From Buttiauxella agrestis ATCC 33320 (GTDB lineage: Bacteria > Pseudomonadota > Gammaproteobacteria > Enterobacterales > Enterobacteriaceae): DNA of 64,000 bases. The first letter of the stretch is position 1. Each line of letters starts with the position of its first letter. The position numbers and the translations under genes were made by a program. Positions 44,776-55,300 of this stretch are shown in pieces. The stretch is from NCBI GenBank assembly GCA_024169445.1, contig JALKFA010000001.1, forward strand, positions 4,898,001 through 4,962,000. Direction: 5' to 3'. Under the pieces are notes generated by a model. That model was given only the letters and a program-made list of their open reading frames with translations. It ran no database searches and was not told the origin of the DNA.

Positions 44776-46062
44776 TTGGAACAGATCTCAACGACTACGT
44801 TGATTGTCACATTGATCATCATGGTAGTCGTTTCAGCGTACTTCTCCGGCTCTGAAACCGGCATGATGACGCTTAACCGTTACAAGCTGCGCCACCTCGC
44901 CAAACAGGGCAACCGCGCCGCTAAACGGGTCGAAAAACTGCTTCGCAAACCAGACCGCCTGATAAGTCTGGTCCTCATCGGTAATAACCTGGTCAATATT
45001 CTGGCCTCAGCCATCGGCACCATCGTCGGCATGCGTTTGTACGGTGATGCGGGTGTTGCCATCGCCACCGGTATCCTCACTTTCGTGGTTCTGGTGTTCG
45101 CTGAAGTACTGCCAAAAACCATTGCCGCGCTGTATCCGGAAAAGGTTGCCTTCCCGAGCAGCTTCCTGCTCGGCCCGTTGCAAATACTGATGATGCCCCT
45201 GGTGTGGTTACTGAACATCATCACGCGTATGTTGATGCGTCTGATGGGTATCAAAAACGTCAGCACCGTGAGTAGCGCGTTAAACAAAGACGAATTGCGT
45301 ACCCTGGTGCATGAGTCACACACGAAAATCTCCCGCCGCAACCAGGATATGTTGCTCTCGGTTCTGGATCTCGAAAAAATGAGCGTCGACGACATCATGG
45401 TGCCGAGAAATGAAATCGTCGGTATCGATATCAATGACGACTGGAAATCTATCGTCCGCCAACTCACCCACTCGCCGCATGGCCGCATTGTGTTGTATCG
45501 CGATACTCTGGACAATGCCATGAGTATGCTGCGCGTGCGTGAAGCCTATCGCTTGATGACCGAAAAGCAAGAGTTCACCAAAGAAACGCTGCTTCGTGCC
45601 GCTGATGAAATTTACTTCGTGCCGGAAGGAACGCCGCTTAGCGTTCAACTGGTAAAATTCCAGCGTAACAAGAAGAAAGTCGGCCTGGTCGTAGATGAAT
45701 ACGGTGATATTCAAGGGCTGGTAACGGTGGAAGATATTCTTGAAGAGATTGTCGGTGACTTCACGACATCGATGTCTCCAACACTGGCTGAAGAAGTGAT
45801 GCCACAAAACGATGGCTCAGTGATTATTGAAGGCAGCGCCAACGTGCGCGAAATCAACAAAGCTTTCAACTGGACATTGCCAGAAGACGAAGCCCGTACC
45901 GTAAACGGTATGCTGCTTGAAGAACTGCAAGAGATCCCAGCTATCGATACGCGAGTGCGTCTAAGCCACTACGACATTGATATTCTCGATGTACAAGACA
46001 ACATGATTAAGCAAGTGCGCGTGACGCCTGTCACTCCGCTTCGCGAGAGTGTTCAAGAGTAA
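44776..46062 (+). CDS. corB: CNNM-family Mg/Co efflux-type protein CorB (YfjD)
   Basis: 428 residues if translation starts at TTG 44776, which has AAGGA seven bases before it and gives the E. coli length and N-terminus (LEQISTTTL). The frame is open 20 codons earlier, overlapping ypjD, but that part has no similarity. A DUF21 membrane domain (about 1-190), two CBS domains (about 200-325) and a CorC_HlyC domain (about 340-420) are in order. Members take part in Mg2+ and Co2+ export. A bidirectional terminator follows. Confidence 0.93.
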   Translation: MEQISTTTLIVTLIIMVVVSAYFSGSETGMMTLNRYKLRHLAKQGNRAAKRVEKLLRKPDRLISLVLIGNNLVNILASAIGTIVGMRLYGDAGVAIATGILTFVVLVFAEVLPKTIAALYPEKVAFPSSFLLGPLQILMMPLVWLLNIITRMLMRLMGIKNVSTVSSALNKDELRTLVHESHTKISRRNQDMLLSVLDLEKMSVDDIMVPRNEIVGIDINDDWKSIVRQLTHSPHGRIVLYRDTLDNAMSMLRVREAYRLMTEKQEFTKETLLRAADEIYFVPEGTPLSVQLVKFQRNKKKVGLVVDEYGDIQGLVTVEDILEEIVGDFTTSMSPTLAEEVMPQNDGSVIIEGSANVREINKAFNWTLPEDEARTVNGMLLEELQEIPAIDTRVRLSHYDIDILDVQDNMIKQVRVTPVTPLRESVQE

Positions 46063-46082
46063 ATCGCCTTTCTAGCAGGCAC

Positions 46083-46115
46083 AAAAAAGCCAGCCGCAAA
46101 GGCTGGCTTTTTATT
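46083..46115. terminator. Bidirectional terminator between corB and grpE
   Basis: AAAAAGCCAGCC-GCAAA-GGCTGGCTTTTT between convergent genes. Confidence 0.9.
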
Positions 46116-46133
46116 TCAAGCGATTAAAACAAA

Positions 46134-46718
46134 TTACGCTTTTGCTTTAGCCACAGAAACCATCGCAGCACGCAGTGTGCGACCATTCAGGGTGTAACCC
46201 TTTTGCATCACCATCAGCACGTGGTTTGGCGCCACATCTTCAGACTCAACCATGGCAATGGCCTGATGCACATCCGGGTTGAACGGCACGTTAGTTTCGC
46301 CAACCACTTCCACACCAAATTTACGCACCACATCCAGCATCGATTTCTGAGTTAATTCGATGCCTTCAATCATGGCGGCTAAATCGGTGTTGGACTTGTC
46401 TACCACTTCCAAAGCACGGTCAAGGCTGTCGATAACCGGCAGCAGCTCGTTGACAAATTTGTCCAGAGCAAACTTGTGCGCTTTCTCAATATCAAGCTCA
46501 GTACGGCGACGGAGGTTTTCCATATCCGCTTTATTGCGTAACGCCAGTTCACGCTCGCGCTGCTGAATTTCTTCCAGTTGCGCAGTCAAATCGGCAATTT
46601 TTTCATCGCGCGGATCAACCACTTCGGCACCCTCTACGGCCTCGACTTCTTCGTGGCTTTCCATTGCAATTTCGTCCGAGACTTGCTCGTCTGGTGTTTT
46701 CTGATCTTTACTACTCAT
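46134..46718 (-). CDS. grpE: Nucleotide exchange factor GrpE
   Basis: 194 residues from [12 protein letters not shown] (E. coli 197). GrpE releases ADP from DnaK and works as a thermosensor. A disordered acidic start, a long coiled-coil helix (about 45-90) and a C-terminal beta domain with [17 protein letters not shown] are present. Nine more codons upstream are open. A sigma-32 promoter precedes it. Confidence 0.97.
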   Translation of the reverse strand: MSSKDQKTPDEQVSDEIAMESHEEVEAVEGAEVVDPRDEKIADLTAQLEEIQQRERELALRNKADMENLRRRTELDIEKAHKFALDKFVNELLPVIDSLDRALEVVDKSNTDLAAMIEGIELTQKSMLDVVRKFGVEVVGETNVPFNPDVHQAIAMVESEDVAPNHVLMVMQKGYTLNGRTLRAAMVSVAKAKA

Positions 46719-46761
46719 GAATTTCTCCGCGTTTTTAGCATTCATCTCGCTGGTTCGCTTA

Positions 46762-46789
46762 TTATGGGGATCAGTTTCCGGGATTCAAG
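46762..46789 (-). promoter_or_regulatory. Sigma-32 heat-shock promoter of grpE
   Basis: CTTGAA (46789-46784), 14 bases, CCCCATAA (46769-46762): an excellent heat-shock promoter. Confidence 0.87.
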
Positions 46790-46847
46790 GGAACGTGACA
46801 TATTGTCATAAACGACTGCATCACTGCGCATAAGGACCATCAGCATA

Positions 46848-47726
46848 ATGAACAAACATTTCAACTGCATTGGTATCGTCGGGCACCCACGTCACCCTAC
46901 AGCCCTAACCACGCATGAAATGCTGTATCGCTGGCTCTGCACCAAAGGCTACGACGTTATTGTCGAGCAGCAAATTGCCCAGGAACTTAACCTCAAAAAC
47001 GTAAAAACCGGTACCCTGGCGGAAATAGGCCAACAGGCCGATCTCGCGGTTGTGGTCGGTGGTGACGGCAATATGCTAGGCGCTGCCCGCGTTCTTGCTC
47101 GTTATGATATCAAAGTCATCGGTATCAACCGCGGTAATCTCGGTTTTCTTACCGACCTTGACCCAGACAACGCGCAGCAACAACTCGCCGATGTGCTCGA
47201 AGGGCACTACATTGCCGAGCGCCGTTTCTTGCTCGAAGCCCAGGTTTGCCAGCAAGATACGCCGACTCGCCTGAGTACCGCGATTAACGAGGTGGTGCTG
47301 CACCCCGGCAAAGTCGCGCACATGATTGAATTCGAAGTCTATATCGATGAAATTTTTGCGTTCTCGCAACGTTCCGATGGGCTGATTATTTCAACACCAA
47401 CGGGTTCTACCGCCTATTCCCTCTCGGCTGGCGGCCCCATTCTTACCCCATCGCTTGATGCCATTACGCTGGTGCCAATGTTCCCGCACACGCTTTCTGC
47501 ACGCCCATTGGTCATCAACAGCAGCAGCACAATACGCCTGCGTTTTTCACATATGCGTAGCGACCTGGAAATCAGTTGTGATAGCCAAATAGCGCTACCT
47601 ATTCAGGAAGGCGAAGACGTGCTGATCCGCCGTTGTGACTATCATCTCAATCTCATTCACCCCAAAGATTACAGCTATTTCAATACATTGAGCTCTAAAC
47701 TCGGCTGGTCGAAAAAATTGTTCTAA
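46848..47726 (+). CDS. nadK: NAD kinase
   Basis: 292 residues, the E. coli length. NadK phosphorylates NAD to NADP, in the cytoplasm. The [11 protein letters not shown] motif (Gly71-) with catalytic Asp73 and the NE/D and [15 protein letters not shown] motifs are intact. Divergent from grpE; recN follows on the same strand with its own LexA-controlled promoter. Confidence 0.98.
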   Translation: MNKHFNCIGIVGHPRHPTALTTHEMLYRWLCTKGYDVIVEQQIAQELNLKNVKTGTLAEIGQQADLAVVVGGDGNMLGAARVLARYDIKVIGINRGNLGFLTDLDPDNAQQQLADVLEGHYIAERRFLLEAQVCQQDTPTRLSTAINEVVLHPGKVAHMIEFEVYIDEIFAFSQRSDGLIISTPTGSTAYSLSAGGPILTPSLDAITLVPMFPHTLSARPLVINSSSTIRLRFSHMRSDLEISCDSQIALPIQEGEDVLIRRCDYHLNLIHPKDYSYFNTLSSKLGWSKKLF

Positions 47727-47744
47727 AAAGTGCCCCAGGCTCTT

Positions 47745-47802
47745 TACTGTATATAAAACCAGTTTATACTGTATGAAAACACAGTCATGTCTTTTCATAC
47801 AG
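47745..47802 (+). promoter_or_regulatory. LexA boxes of recN
   Basis: TACTGTATATAAAACCAGTT (47745-47764) and TACTGTATGAAAACACAGTC (47767-47786) match the SOS box CTGT-N8-ACAG. A weaker ATGT-N8-ACAG follows at 47787-47802. Two strong plus one weak site is also the E. coli recN arrangement, so very strong SOS control is expected. Confidence 0.88.
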
Positions 47803-47812
47803 GAAAGCAATT

Positions 47813-49474
47813 ATGCTGGCACAACTCACCATCAGTAACTTCGCTATCGTTCGTGAACTGGAAATTGATTTTCACCACGGTATGACCGCCATTACCGGTG
47901 AGACAGGGGCCGGTAAATCTATCGCGATTGATGCCTTAGGTCTGTGTCTCGGTGGCCGTGCTGAAGCCGACATGGTGCGTCAGGGTGCCAGCCGGGCTGA
48001 CCTCTGCGCCCGCTTCTCCCTGAAAGACACGCCTGCCGCCCTGCGCTGGCTGGAAGAAAATCAACTTGATGACGGACGTGAATGTTTACTGCGTCGCGTC
48101 ATTAGCAGCGATGGCCGTTCACGAGGCTTCATCAACGGCACGGCGGTTCCTCTTTCTCAGTTGCGTGACCTCGGCCAGATGCTGATTCAAATTCACGGCC
48201 AGCATGCCCACCAGCTTTTGTTAAAACCAGAACATCAAAAATACCTGCTTGACGGTTATGCGGGTGAATCTGCACTTCTCGCCAAAATGGCAACAAGCTA
48301 CCGCGAATGGCATCAAAGCTGCCGAACTCTTGCGCAGCATCAGCAACAGGCTCAAGAACGTGCCGCGCGTACTGAATTGCTTCAGTACCAACTGAAAGAG
48401 CTCAATGAATTTTCTCCAATTGCGGGCGAGTTTGAACAAATTGATGAAGAGTACAAACGGCTGGCAAACAGCGGGCAACTGATCTCTGTCAGCCAGCAAG
48501 CACTGGCGATCCTCGCGGATGGTGAAGACAACAACCTGCAAAGCCAGCTGTATAGCGCACGTCATTTAATGGAAGAACTGGCCGGGATGGATAGCAAACT
48601 GTCTGGTGTGTTAACGATGCTGGAAGAGGCAACTATTCAAGTTTCTGAAGCCAGCGATGAACTGCGCCATTATTGCGACCGTCTGGATCTTGATCCTAAC
48701 CGTTTGTATGAACTGGAACAGCGTATCTCCAGGCAAATATCGCTGGCGCGTAAACACCACATTTCGCCGGAAGAACTGCCATTGTTCCATCAACAGCTGC
48801 TCGAAGAACTGCAACAGCTTGATGAGCAGGCCAGCTCCCAGGATGAACTGATGCAGGCAGTGGCTGTCCATCACCAGCAAGCGCTGAACATCGCGCAAGA
48901 ATTGCATCAGCGTCGTGCACATTATGCGGCGGAACTTTGCGAGTTGATTACCGCAAGCATGCATTCGTTATCAATGCCTCACGGCAAGCTAGCTATTGAC
49001 GTGGCATTTAATGAAAACCATCTGACCGCTGAAGGTGCAGACCGTATTGATTTCCGCGTCAGTACCAACCCAGGCCAACCCTTGCAGCCACTGGCAAAAG
49101 TGGCCTCCGGCGGCGAGCTTTCACGTATTGCACTGGCGATTCAGGTCATCACCGCACGTAAAATGGAAACCCCGGCTCTCATCTTCGATGAAGTGGATGT
49201 CGGGATCAGCGGCCCAACAGCGGCGGTGGTCGGCAAATTATTACGTCAGTTAGGCGAGTCCACTCAGGTTATGTGTGTCACGCACCTGCCACAGGTCGCA
49301 GGTTGTGGGCATCATCACTTCTTTGTCAGCAAAGAAACCGATGGCGAAATGACAGAAACACATATGCAACCGCTGGATAAACGCTCACGCCTGCAAGAAT
49401 TGGCTCGTTTGCTTGGTGGCAGCGAAGTCACACGCAACACATTAGCCAACGCAAAAGAGTTGCTGGCGGCTTAA
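47813..49474 (+). CDS. recN: DNA repair protein RecN
   Basis: 553 residues, the E. coli length. RecN is an SMC-like ATPase that holds broken DNA together for recombination repair. Walker A GETGAGKS at 29-36, a central coiled coil (about 155-350, rich in Gln and Glu), the signature [16 protein letters not shown] and Walker [12 protein letters not shown] are present. One of the strongest SOS genes, in line with the LexA boxes upstream. Confidence 0.98.
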   Translation: MLAQLTISNFAIVRELEIDFHHGMTAITGETGAGKSIAIDALGLCLGGRAEADMVRQGASRADLCARFSLKDTPAALRWLEENQLDDGRECLLRRVISSDGRSRGFINGTAVPLSQLRDLGQMLIQIHGQHAHQLLLKPEHQKYLLDGYAGESALLAKMATSYREWHQSCRTLAQHQQQAQERAARTELLQYQLKELNEFSPIAGEFEQIDEEYKRLANSGQLISVSQQALAILADGEDNNLQSQLYSARHLMEELAGMDSKLSGVLTMLEEATIQVSEASDELRHYCDRLDLDPNRLYELEQRISRQISLARKHHISPEELPLFHQQLLEELQQLDEQASSQDELMQAVAVHHQQALNIAQELHQRRAHYAAELCELITASMHSLSMPHGKLAIDVAFNENHLTAEGADRIDFRVSTNPGQPLQPLAKVASGGELSRIALAIQVITARKMETPALIFDEVDVGISGPTAAVVGKLLRQLGESTQVMCVTHLPQVAGCGHHHFFVSKETDGEMTETHMQPLDKRSRLQELARLLGGSEVTRNTLANAKELLAA

Positions 49475-49700
49475 CGGCAACGATTTGATATACACAACCC
49501 GGTAGTTGTTGTGCGTGCTGTTCAAAAAACAATCACTCAGCTAGCATATTGTTAATTGAACAGGTTTTAAGCCAACTTTTTTGCTGTACCAGGGTCAGAG
49601 TTAAGCGCCTTAATGTTTTAAACTGCGTAAAGGTTTATTATCATCGGCATATTATGAATGAGCCATGTGCTGCTCGGGCCCGAAAAGGAATCAAATCACT

Positions 49701-50042
49701 ATGCGCTGTAAAACGCTGACTGCTGCCGCAGCGGTTCTTCTTATGCTGACCGCAGGCTGTTCCACTCTGGAGCGAGTGGTTTACCGCCCCGACATTAACC
49801 AGGGGAACTACTTGACACAAAACGACGTGTCAAAGATTCGTACTGGCATGACTCAACAGCAAGTTGCGTATGCTCTGGGTACGCCAATGATGACTGATCC
49901 ATTTGGTACAAGTACCTGGTTCTATGTCTTCCGTCAGCAACCAGGCCATGAGAAAGTGACTCAGCAAACGCTGACGCTGACTTTCAACAGCAGCGGTGTG
50001 TTGACCAACATCGACAACAAGCCGAAGCTGGTAAACGAATAA
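49701..50042 (+). CDS. bamE: Outer membrane protein assembly factor BamE (SmpA)
   Basis: 113 residues from [20 protein letters not shown], the E. coli length. A small lipoprotein (Cys20) that stabilises BamA-BamD. The SmpA/OmlA domain contains [13 protein letters not shown] and NTWFYVF-like [15 protein letters not shown]. The frame is open 12 codons upstream but the start here carries the signal peptide. Confidence 0.97.
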   Translation: MRCKTLTAAAAVLLMLTAGCSTLERVVYRPDINQGNYLTQNDVSKIRTGMTQQQVAYALGTPMMTDPFGTSTWFYVFRQQPGHEKVTQQTLTLTFNSSGVLTNIDNKPKLVNE

Positions 50043-50048
50043 CCAATA

Positions 50049-50074
50049 AAAAAGGTGCCGATATGGGCACCTCA
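50049..50074 (-). terminator. Terminator of ratA-ratB
   Basis: AGGTGCC-GATATG-GGCACCT with six T on the minus strand, just after bamE's stop; it would serve the convergent rat genes. Confidence 0.7.
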
Positions 50075-50104
50075 GATTGCTGACAAGGTCACTAAACAGG
50101 TGTT

Positions 50105-50137
50105 GTAGGGTGGATAAGCGATAGCGTCATCCACCAT
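50105..50137. repeat. REP-like element
   Basis: GTAGGGTGGATAAGCG...CATCCACCAT with GGTGGAT/ATCCACC arms, the pattern of enterobacterial REP sequences. It lies between the convergent bamE and ratB genes. Confidence 0.65.
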
Positions 50138-50161
50138 TTTCGCCAGTTTTGTCATCAGTCT

Positions 50162-50188
50162 CAGGTGCCTGATTGGCACCTTTTTTTG
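50162..50188 (+). terminator. Terminator of bamE
   Basis: AGGTGCC-TGATT-GGCACCT followed by seven T. It uses the same stem sequence as the hairpin at 50053-50072, so the two could also pair across the REP. Confidence 0.82.
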
Positions 50189-50189
50189 G

Positions 50190-50480
50190 CTACTTCTGAG
50201 CGGATTTCTCAGCTCGCTGGCGTCGAAGCTCTTTCGGGTCAGCAATCAGAGGCCGATAAATTTCTACCCGATCCCCCTCATTAACCGTATCGGTCAATTT
50301 CACCGGGCGGCTAAAAATCCCTACCTTATTCTTCGCAAGATCAATATCCGTGCGCAGTTCAAGAATACCTGACGCGTAAATCACCTGCTCAACAGTCGCA
50401 CCTTCTGCAACTCTAACCTTGAGCAAGTACTGCTTTTCAGGCAATGCGTAAACGACTTCAACAGCGATATCAGGCGACAC
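50190..50480 (-). CDS. ratB: RatB (YfjF), UPF0125/RnfH family protein
   Basis: 96 residues starting with GTG at 50480 ([18 protein letters not shown]), the E. coli length. A small ubiquitin-like beta-grasp protein; function is unclear, and a toxin role of the ratAB pair has not held up firmly for RatB. The frame is open 47 codons further upstream inside ratA, but without similarity. It overlaps the end of ratA by 11 bases. Confidence 0.9.
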   Translation of the reverse strand: MSPDIAVEVVYALPEKQYLLKVRVAEGATVEQVIYASGILELRTDIDLAKNKVGIFSRPVKLTDTVNEGDRVEIYRPLIADPKELRRQRAEKSAQK

Positions 50481-50907
50481 TGTAGACCTCTTTGGCTCGT
50501 ACGGTAAATGCCTGAACCATATTCCCGGCCAACTCTTTGAAGATACGGCCAAACGCCAGCTCGATAAGCTTATTGGTAAACTCAAAATCGAGCTGGAACT
50601 CAATACGGCAAGCTTCTGCACTCAGCGGCGTAAACTTCCAGCCGCCCATCAATGACTTGAATGGCCCATCGACAAGATGCATCAAAATACTTTGATTATC
50701 GGTAAGGGAGTTACGCGTGGTAAACGTTTTGCTGATCCCCGCTTTGGAAACATCTACCGCCGCCGTCATCTGATTATGCGACGCGTCAAGAATCCGGCTG
50801 CCAGTGCAACCCGGTAAAAAATCAGGGTAGGATTTCACATCGTTAACTAATTGATACATCTGCTCCGCGCTGTAAGGCACTAGCGCAGTACGGGTAATCT
50901 GAGGCAT
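50470..50907 (-). CDS. ratA: Ribosome association toxin RatA / coenzyme Q-binding START-domain protein
   Basis: 145 residues. A START-like Polyketide_cyc family protein related to Coq10. E. coli RatA was reported to bind 50S subunits and block 70S formation; the family may instead chaperone quinones. The start [21 protein letters not shown] and [17 protein letters not shown] are typical. First of a two-gene unit with ratB, divergent from smpB. Confidence 0.93.
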   Translation of the reverse strand: MPQITRTALVPYSAEQMYQLVNDVKSYPDFLPGCTGSRILDASHNQMTAAVDVSKAGISKTFTTRNSLTDNQSILMHLVDGPFKSLMGGWKFTPLSAEACRIEFQLDFEFTNKLIELAFGRIFKELAGNMVQAFTVRAKEVYSVA

Positions 50908-51061
50908 AGCATTTCCTGAGAGTCACAAAACGGGCAAATAATAACATTTATCACTCTGCAAAGAAAAACTCTTAGCCCAGAGCCGTGCTAAGATATGCCT
51001 TCATCCTCGCAGCGAAGCGGGGTGTATTTGAACTCCTGGATTACTTATACTGAGCAGCACT

Positions 51062-51544
51062 ATGACAAAGAAAAAAGCATACAAACCAGGTTCAGCCACC
51101 ATTGCGCAAAACAAACGTGCCCGCCATGAATACTTTATCGAAGATGAGTTTGAAGCGGGACTCGTGCTGCAAGGCTGGGAAGTAAAATCTCTGCGTGCCG
51201 GGAAGGCCAACATCGGTGACAGCTACGTCATACTGGTAGATGGCGAAGCATTTTTGTTTGGCGCCAACTTTACTCCGTTAAACGTGGCCTCAAGCCATGT
51301 GGTCTGCGACCCAACACGTACCCGTAAACTCCTGCTTAACCAACGTGAGCTTGATAACCTTTACGGGCGCATTAACCGTGATGGTTACACCGTTGTCGCC
51401 CTGTCGATGTACTGGAAAAATGCCTGGTGCAAAGTGAAAATCGGCGTGGCGAAAGGTAAGAAGCAGCACGACAAGCGCAACGATTTAAAAGACAAAGAGT
51501 GGGCGGTAGATAAAGCACGTATTATGAAGCACGCGGGTCGTTAA
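51062..51544 (+). CDS. smpB: SsrA-binding protein SmpB
   Basis: 160 residues, the E. coli length. SmpB binds tmRNA and mimics the anticodon part to rescue stalled ribosomes. The OB-fold begins with [14 protein letters not shown], and the basic tail [20 protein letters not shown] is complete. In E. coli ssrA follows directly; here it does not (see findings). Confidence 0.98.
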   Translation: MTKKKAYKPGSATIAQNKRARHEYFIEDEFEAGLVLQGWEVKSLRAGKANIGDSYVILVDGEAFLFGANFTPLNVASSHVVCDPTRTRKLLLNQRELDNLYGRINRDGYTVVALSMYWKNAWCKVKIGVAKGKKQHDKRNDLKDKEWAVDKARIMKHAGR

Positions 51545-52316
51545 TACGGTTTTAAAAAACAGTATTAGTCCTTCTTCCGGGGGGCTAATACTGAGAAGTT
51601 ATCTTCCCCCTACCCTAAATATTATTTATTACCAAAACAAAATTTATTAATCCGCATAACTCATTCCATCAAGTCATCTTCTATAAAATATAATCCCCCA
51701 ATTGATTAAAACTGTGCTAGTCGACTAACAAGCGGAAAGGATAAATTACCCTTTATATTCACCGCATGAATACATACTAACAAAAGTTAAATTTTTAGTG
51801 TCCACCCTGGCTTCACCGCAGTAAGGCAGATGATTATCACGACGGTATTTTGTTAACTCTGGATTAAGTTTAAAGTGAACCAATCGATAATAACTTAAAT
51901 AAAACCGCCATCAATCACGAAACAAAGCAAATAAATATCAATGTATTACCAATAAAAATACCACTTTATAGTCATAACTAAAACTCATACAATGCGCACA
52001 TAACTCCTGAAAAAAACTTACGTTCCTCTCTTATGCACTTCATTTGCGCTTTTATCCAATCCTGTCTATATCTTCAATACCCCCTTATGAAAATGATAAG
52101 AAAGTATGAATCTTATATTCATATAAATTAATGCTTCAGTAACCAACAAATTTTTCATCAATAACATTAGCCATCATTATTTTGATGCCTGGATTCGTTC
52201 GTCTTAAATTTTATAAATAGTTGAGATCGTTTTAACACTTTATTCAGGGGAATGATTTGCGTGCGTAAGCGCGACTGAAGACTACACCCACGTTCACACA
52301 GAATGGAGTGATAACA
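51545..52316. other. AT-rich intergenic region between smpB and the adhesin
   Basis: About 770 bases, clearly richer in A and T than the genes on either side. A 9-base stem (CAGTATTAG / CTAATACTG, 51560-51593) after smpB is a possible terminator but has no T-run. No gene, tRNA remnant or tmRNA sequence was seen. GGAG at 52305-52308 is the ribosome binding site of the adhesin. The region is a likely H-NS-silenced promoter zone, which is inference. Confidence 0.6.
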
Positions 52317-55300
52317 ATGCGTTCAATATCAATCATCTCAAAGCTGACTGGCGTAACGAATAAAGTAGAAGCGTCTGAAATTACGCTGAACTCCCCTTCC
52401 ATTGTTGAACTCAAAGCTGAACGCTCTGATATCGCCAGTATCGTGCGCTCCAGCCACGATATGATCATTACCCTGCACGATGGCGAAGTGATTACCGTAA
52501 AAAACTTTTACGCCTTCGCCGACCAGGGTGGCAACCAATTAGTGCTCGAAGACGACCAGGGCGCATTGTGGTGGGTACAAGATACCGACTCCGCATTTCA
52601 CTTCGAGCATATCAATAATATTGATGAGCTGATGGCGGCTACAGGTGCAGAATCACATGATGGGGGAGCCATTTGGCCGTGGATTTTGGGTGGCGTCGCC
52701 GTCGCTGGCGGTATTGCTCTGGCCGCCGGTGGTGGCGGAGGTGGAGGCGGCGGAGGTGACGATAATAACTCGAACAACGGTGGCGGCAATCCCAACTCGC
52801 CGAACCAGCCCTCTAACGGTAATGACACCACGCCGCCCGCAGCCCCAACAAATCTGAGCGTCTCGGCAGATGGTAAAACCATAACCGGTAACGCAGAAGC
52901 TGGCAGCACCGTGACAATTACCGATGCCAACGGCCAGGTGATCGGAACCGGCACTGCCGACAGTAATGGCAATTTTTCGATTCCGCTCACAAATCCGCAA
53001 ATTAGTGGCGAAGAGTTAACGGCACATGCCACCGACCCCGCCGGGAATACTGGCCCTGATAGCAGCGTGACCGCGCCAAATATTCCGTTACCGGACGCAC
53101 CGACACTCACCAACGTGGTGGATGACGTCACTCCGGGATTCGGCACCATTGCCAATAATAGCCCTACTACGCCAACCAATGACAACACCCCAACACTTCT
53201 GGGCGCGGGTCAGCCAGGAACCACCGTTCATATTTATGACAATGGAACCGAAATTGGCACCGCAGTGGTTGATGCCAACGGAGGCTGGAACTTTACCCCC
53301 GCCAACGCGTTAACCGATGGTTCTCACAGTTTTACCGTCACTACCATTAATGCCAAAGGTGAAAGTGCGCATTCGGATACCTACACCGTCACTATCGACA
53401 CGGTTGCCCCTGACGCGCCTGAATTAGAGCAGTTGCAGGATAATGTCGGCAAGCTGACCGGCATTATCAGCAGCGGTACCTACACCGATGAAACCAGACC
53501 GGGATTAAACGGAACCGGCGAAGTTGGCGACACCGTTACCATTTATGATAACGGCATCCAGGTTGGGCAAGCCACCGTTGGCGAAGACGGAAAATGGAGC
53601 TTTACCCCTGACCAACCGCTGGCTGACGGCAGCCACCAAATCATCGTGGTACAAACCGATGCTGCGGGGAACGTCAGTTCCGCCACCACCAGCCCAATCT
53701 TTATTGTCGACCATACGCCACCTGCCGCTGCCATTATTGAGAATGTCAGCCTCGACGGCACCACCGTTTCTGGCACCGCCGAACCCGGAACCACCATTAC
53801 CATCACGGCTGCCGATGGGTCTGAACTCGGCCATGCCGATGTCGACATCGACGGTAATTTTACTGTTGGGATCACCCCCGCGCAGACTCACGGTGAAACG
53901 CTGACAGCACACATTGAGGATCAAGCCGGTAACGTTGGCCCGGACACACCGTTTACGGCATCGACCTCCCAGTACCCAACCGTGCCAGTGCTGGATTCTG
54001 TGGACGACAATGCCGGCGCCACTATGGGTATTCTAAGCAACGGCCAGGCCACCGACGACACCACACCAACCCTGAGCGGCACGGCTGAAGCGGGAAGTAC
54101 CGTTAAAATCTTCAGCAACGGTTTGCTGCTTGATAGCGTTGTCGCTGACGGCACCGGCCACTGGACCTATACCCCATCCGCGCTGGCAGACGGTCCGCAA
54201 GAATTCACCTTTACCGCCACCAACCTGTACGGCACTAGCGGCACCTCGGCAGTCTTTACCGTCAATGTCGATACCACCCCGCCCGCAGCACCGGGTGATT
54301 TACTGGTTTCACAAGACGGCCTGCATGTCACCGGCAGCGCGGAAGCGGGCAGTGAAATCATCGTCACCGACAGTAGCGGTAACGTTCTGGGAACGGGCAT
54401 CACAGGCGCTGACGGGAGGTTTGATGTTTCACCGTTAACCTCAGCACAAACCAACGGCGAACCCTTACTGGTTTCAGCGACAGACAGCGCAGACAACAAA
54501 AGTGACAACAGCACCGTCTTTGCACAAGACAGCACCCCTCCTGGGGCACCGACCAATGTGGACATCAACGATGAGGGGTCAGTGGTGACCGGTGACGCCG
54601 AGCCAGGCAGCACGGTTAATGTCACTGACAGCGACGGCACCCCACTGGGGACTGGAACAGCAGGTTCAGACGGTAGTTTTAATATTCCGATATTCCCGCC
54701 GCAAACGGCTGGCGAAAAACTGGAAGTTTCTGCGACAGATAACGCTGGAAACACCGGACCAGAAACACCGATTACCGCACCTGACACCACCGCGCCGGAT
54801 GCCCCGGTGATTAGCGCCGTGGTGGATGATGTCCCCCTTTACACGACCGATCATCTCAGCGACGGACAAACCACCAACGACGATAAGCCACAACTCACAG
54901 GCACCGCCGAAGCTGGCGCAACGGTGAAAATTTATGACAACGCTACGCTGTTAAATAGCGTCACTGCCGATGAGCACGGAAACTGGAGTTATACCCCAAC
55001 CACCGCACTCGCACAGGGCCTGCATAACCTGACCGTCACCGCCACCGATGCCAAAGGCAACGTCAGCCCTGAAGCGGCATTTTCGCTCACCGTTGATTCC
55101 ATTGCTCCGCAAGCGCCGACCATTACGCTGGTCAGCGATGACTTCGCCCCCGTCAGCGGTTCGGTGCCAAACAATGGTTTCACCAACGACAGGACGCCAA
55201 CGATCAGCGGTACCGGCGAACCCGGATCTGTCGTCACTTTGTTCGATGGCGCCACCGCGCTGACCACCTTTACGGTCGGTGTATCGGGTACCTGGAGTTA

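Noticed and set aside
51560-51593. Hairpin after smpB considered as part of a tmRNA
   Set aside because: It lacks the tmRNA start, tag frame and T-arm; it is only a stem-loop.
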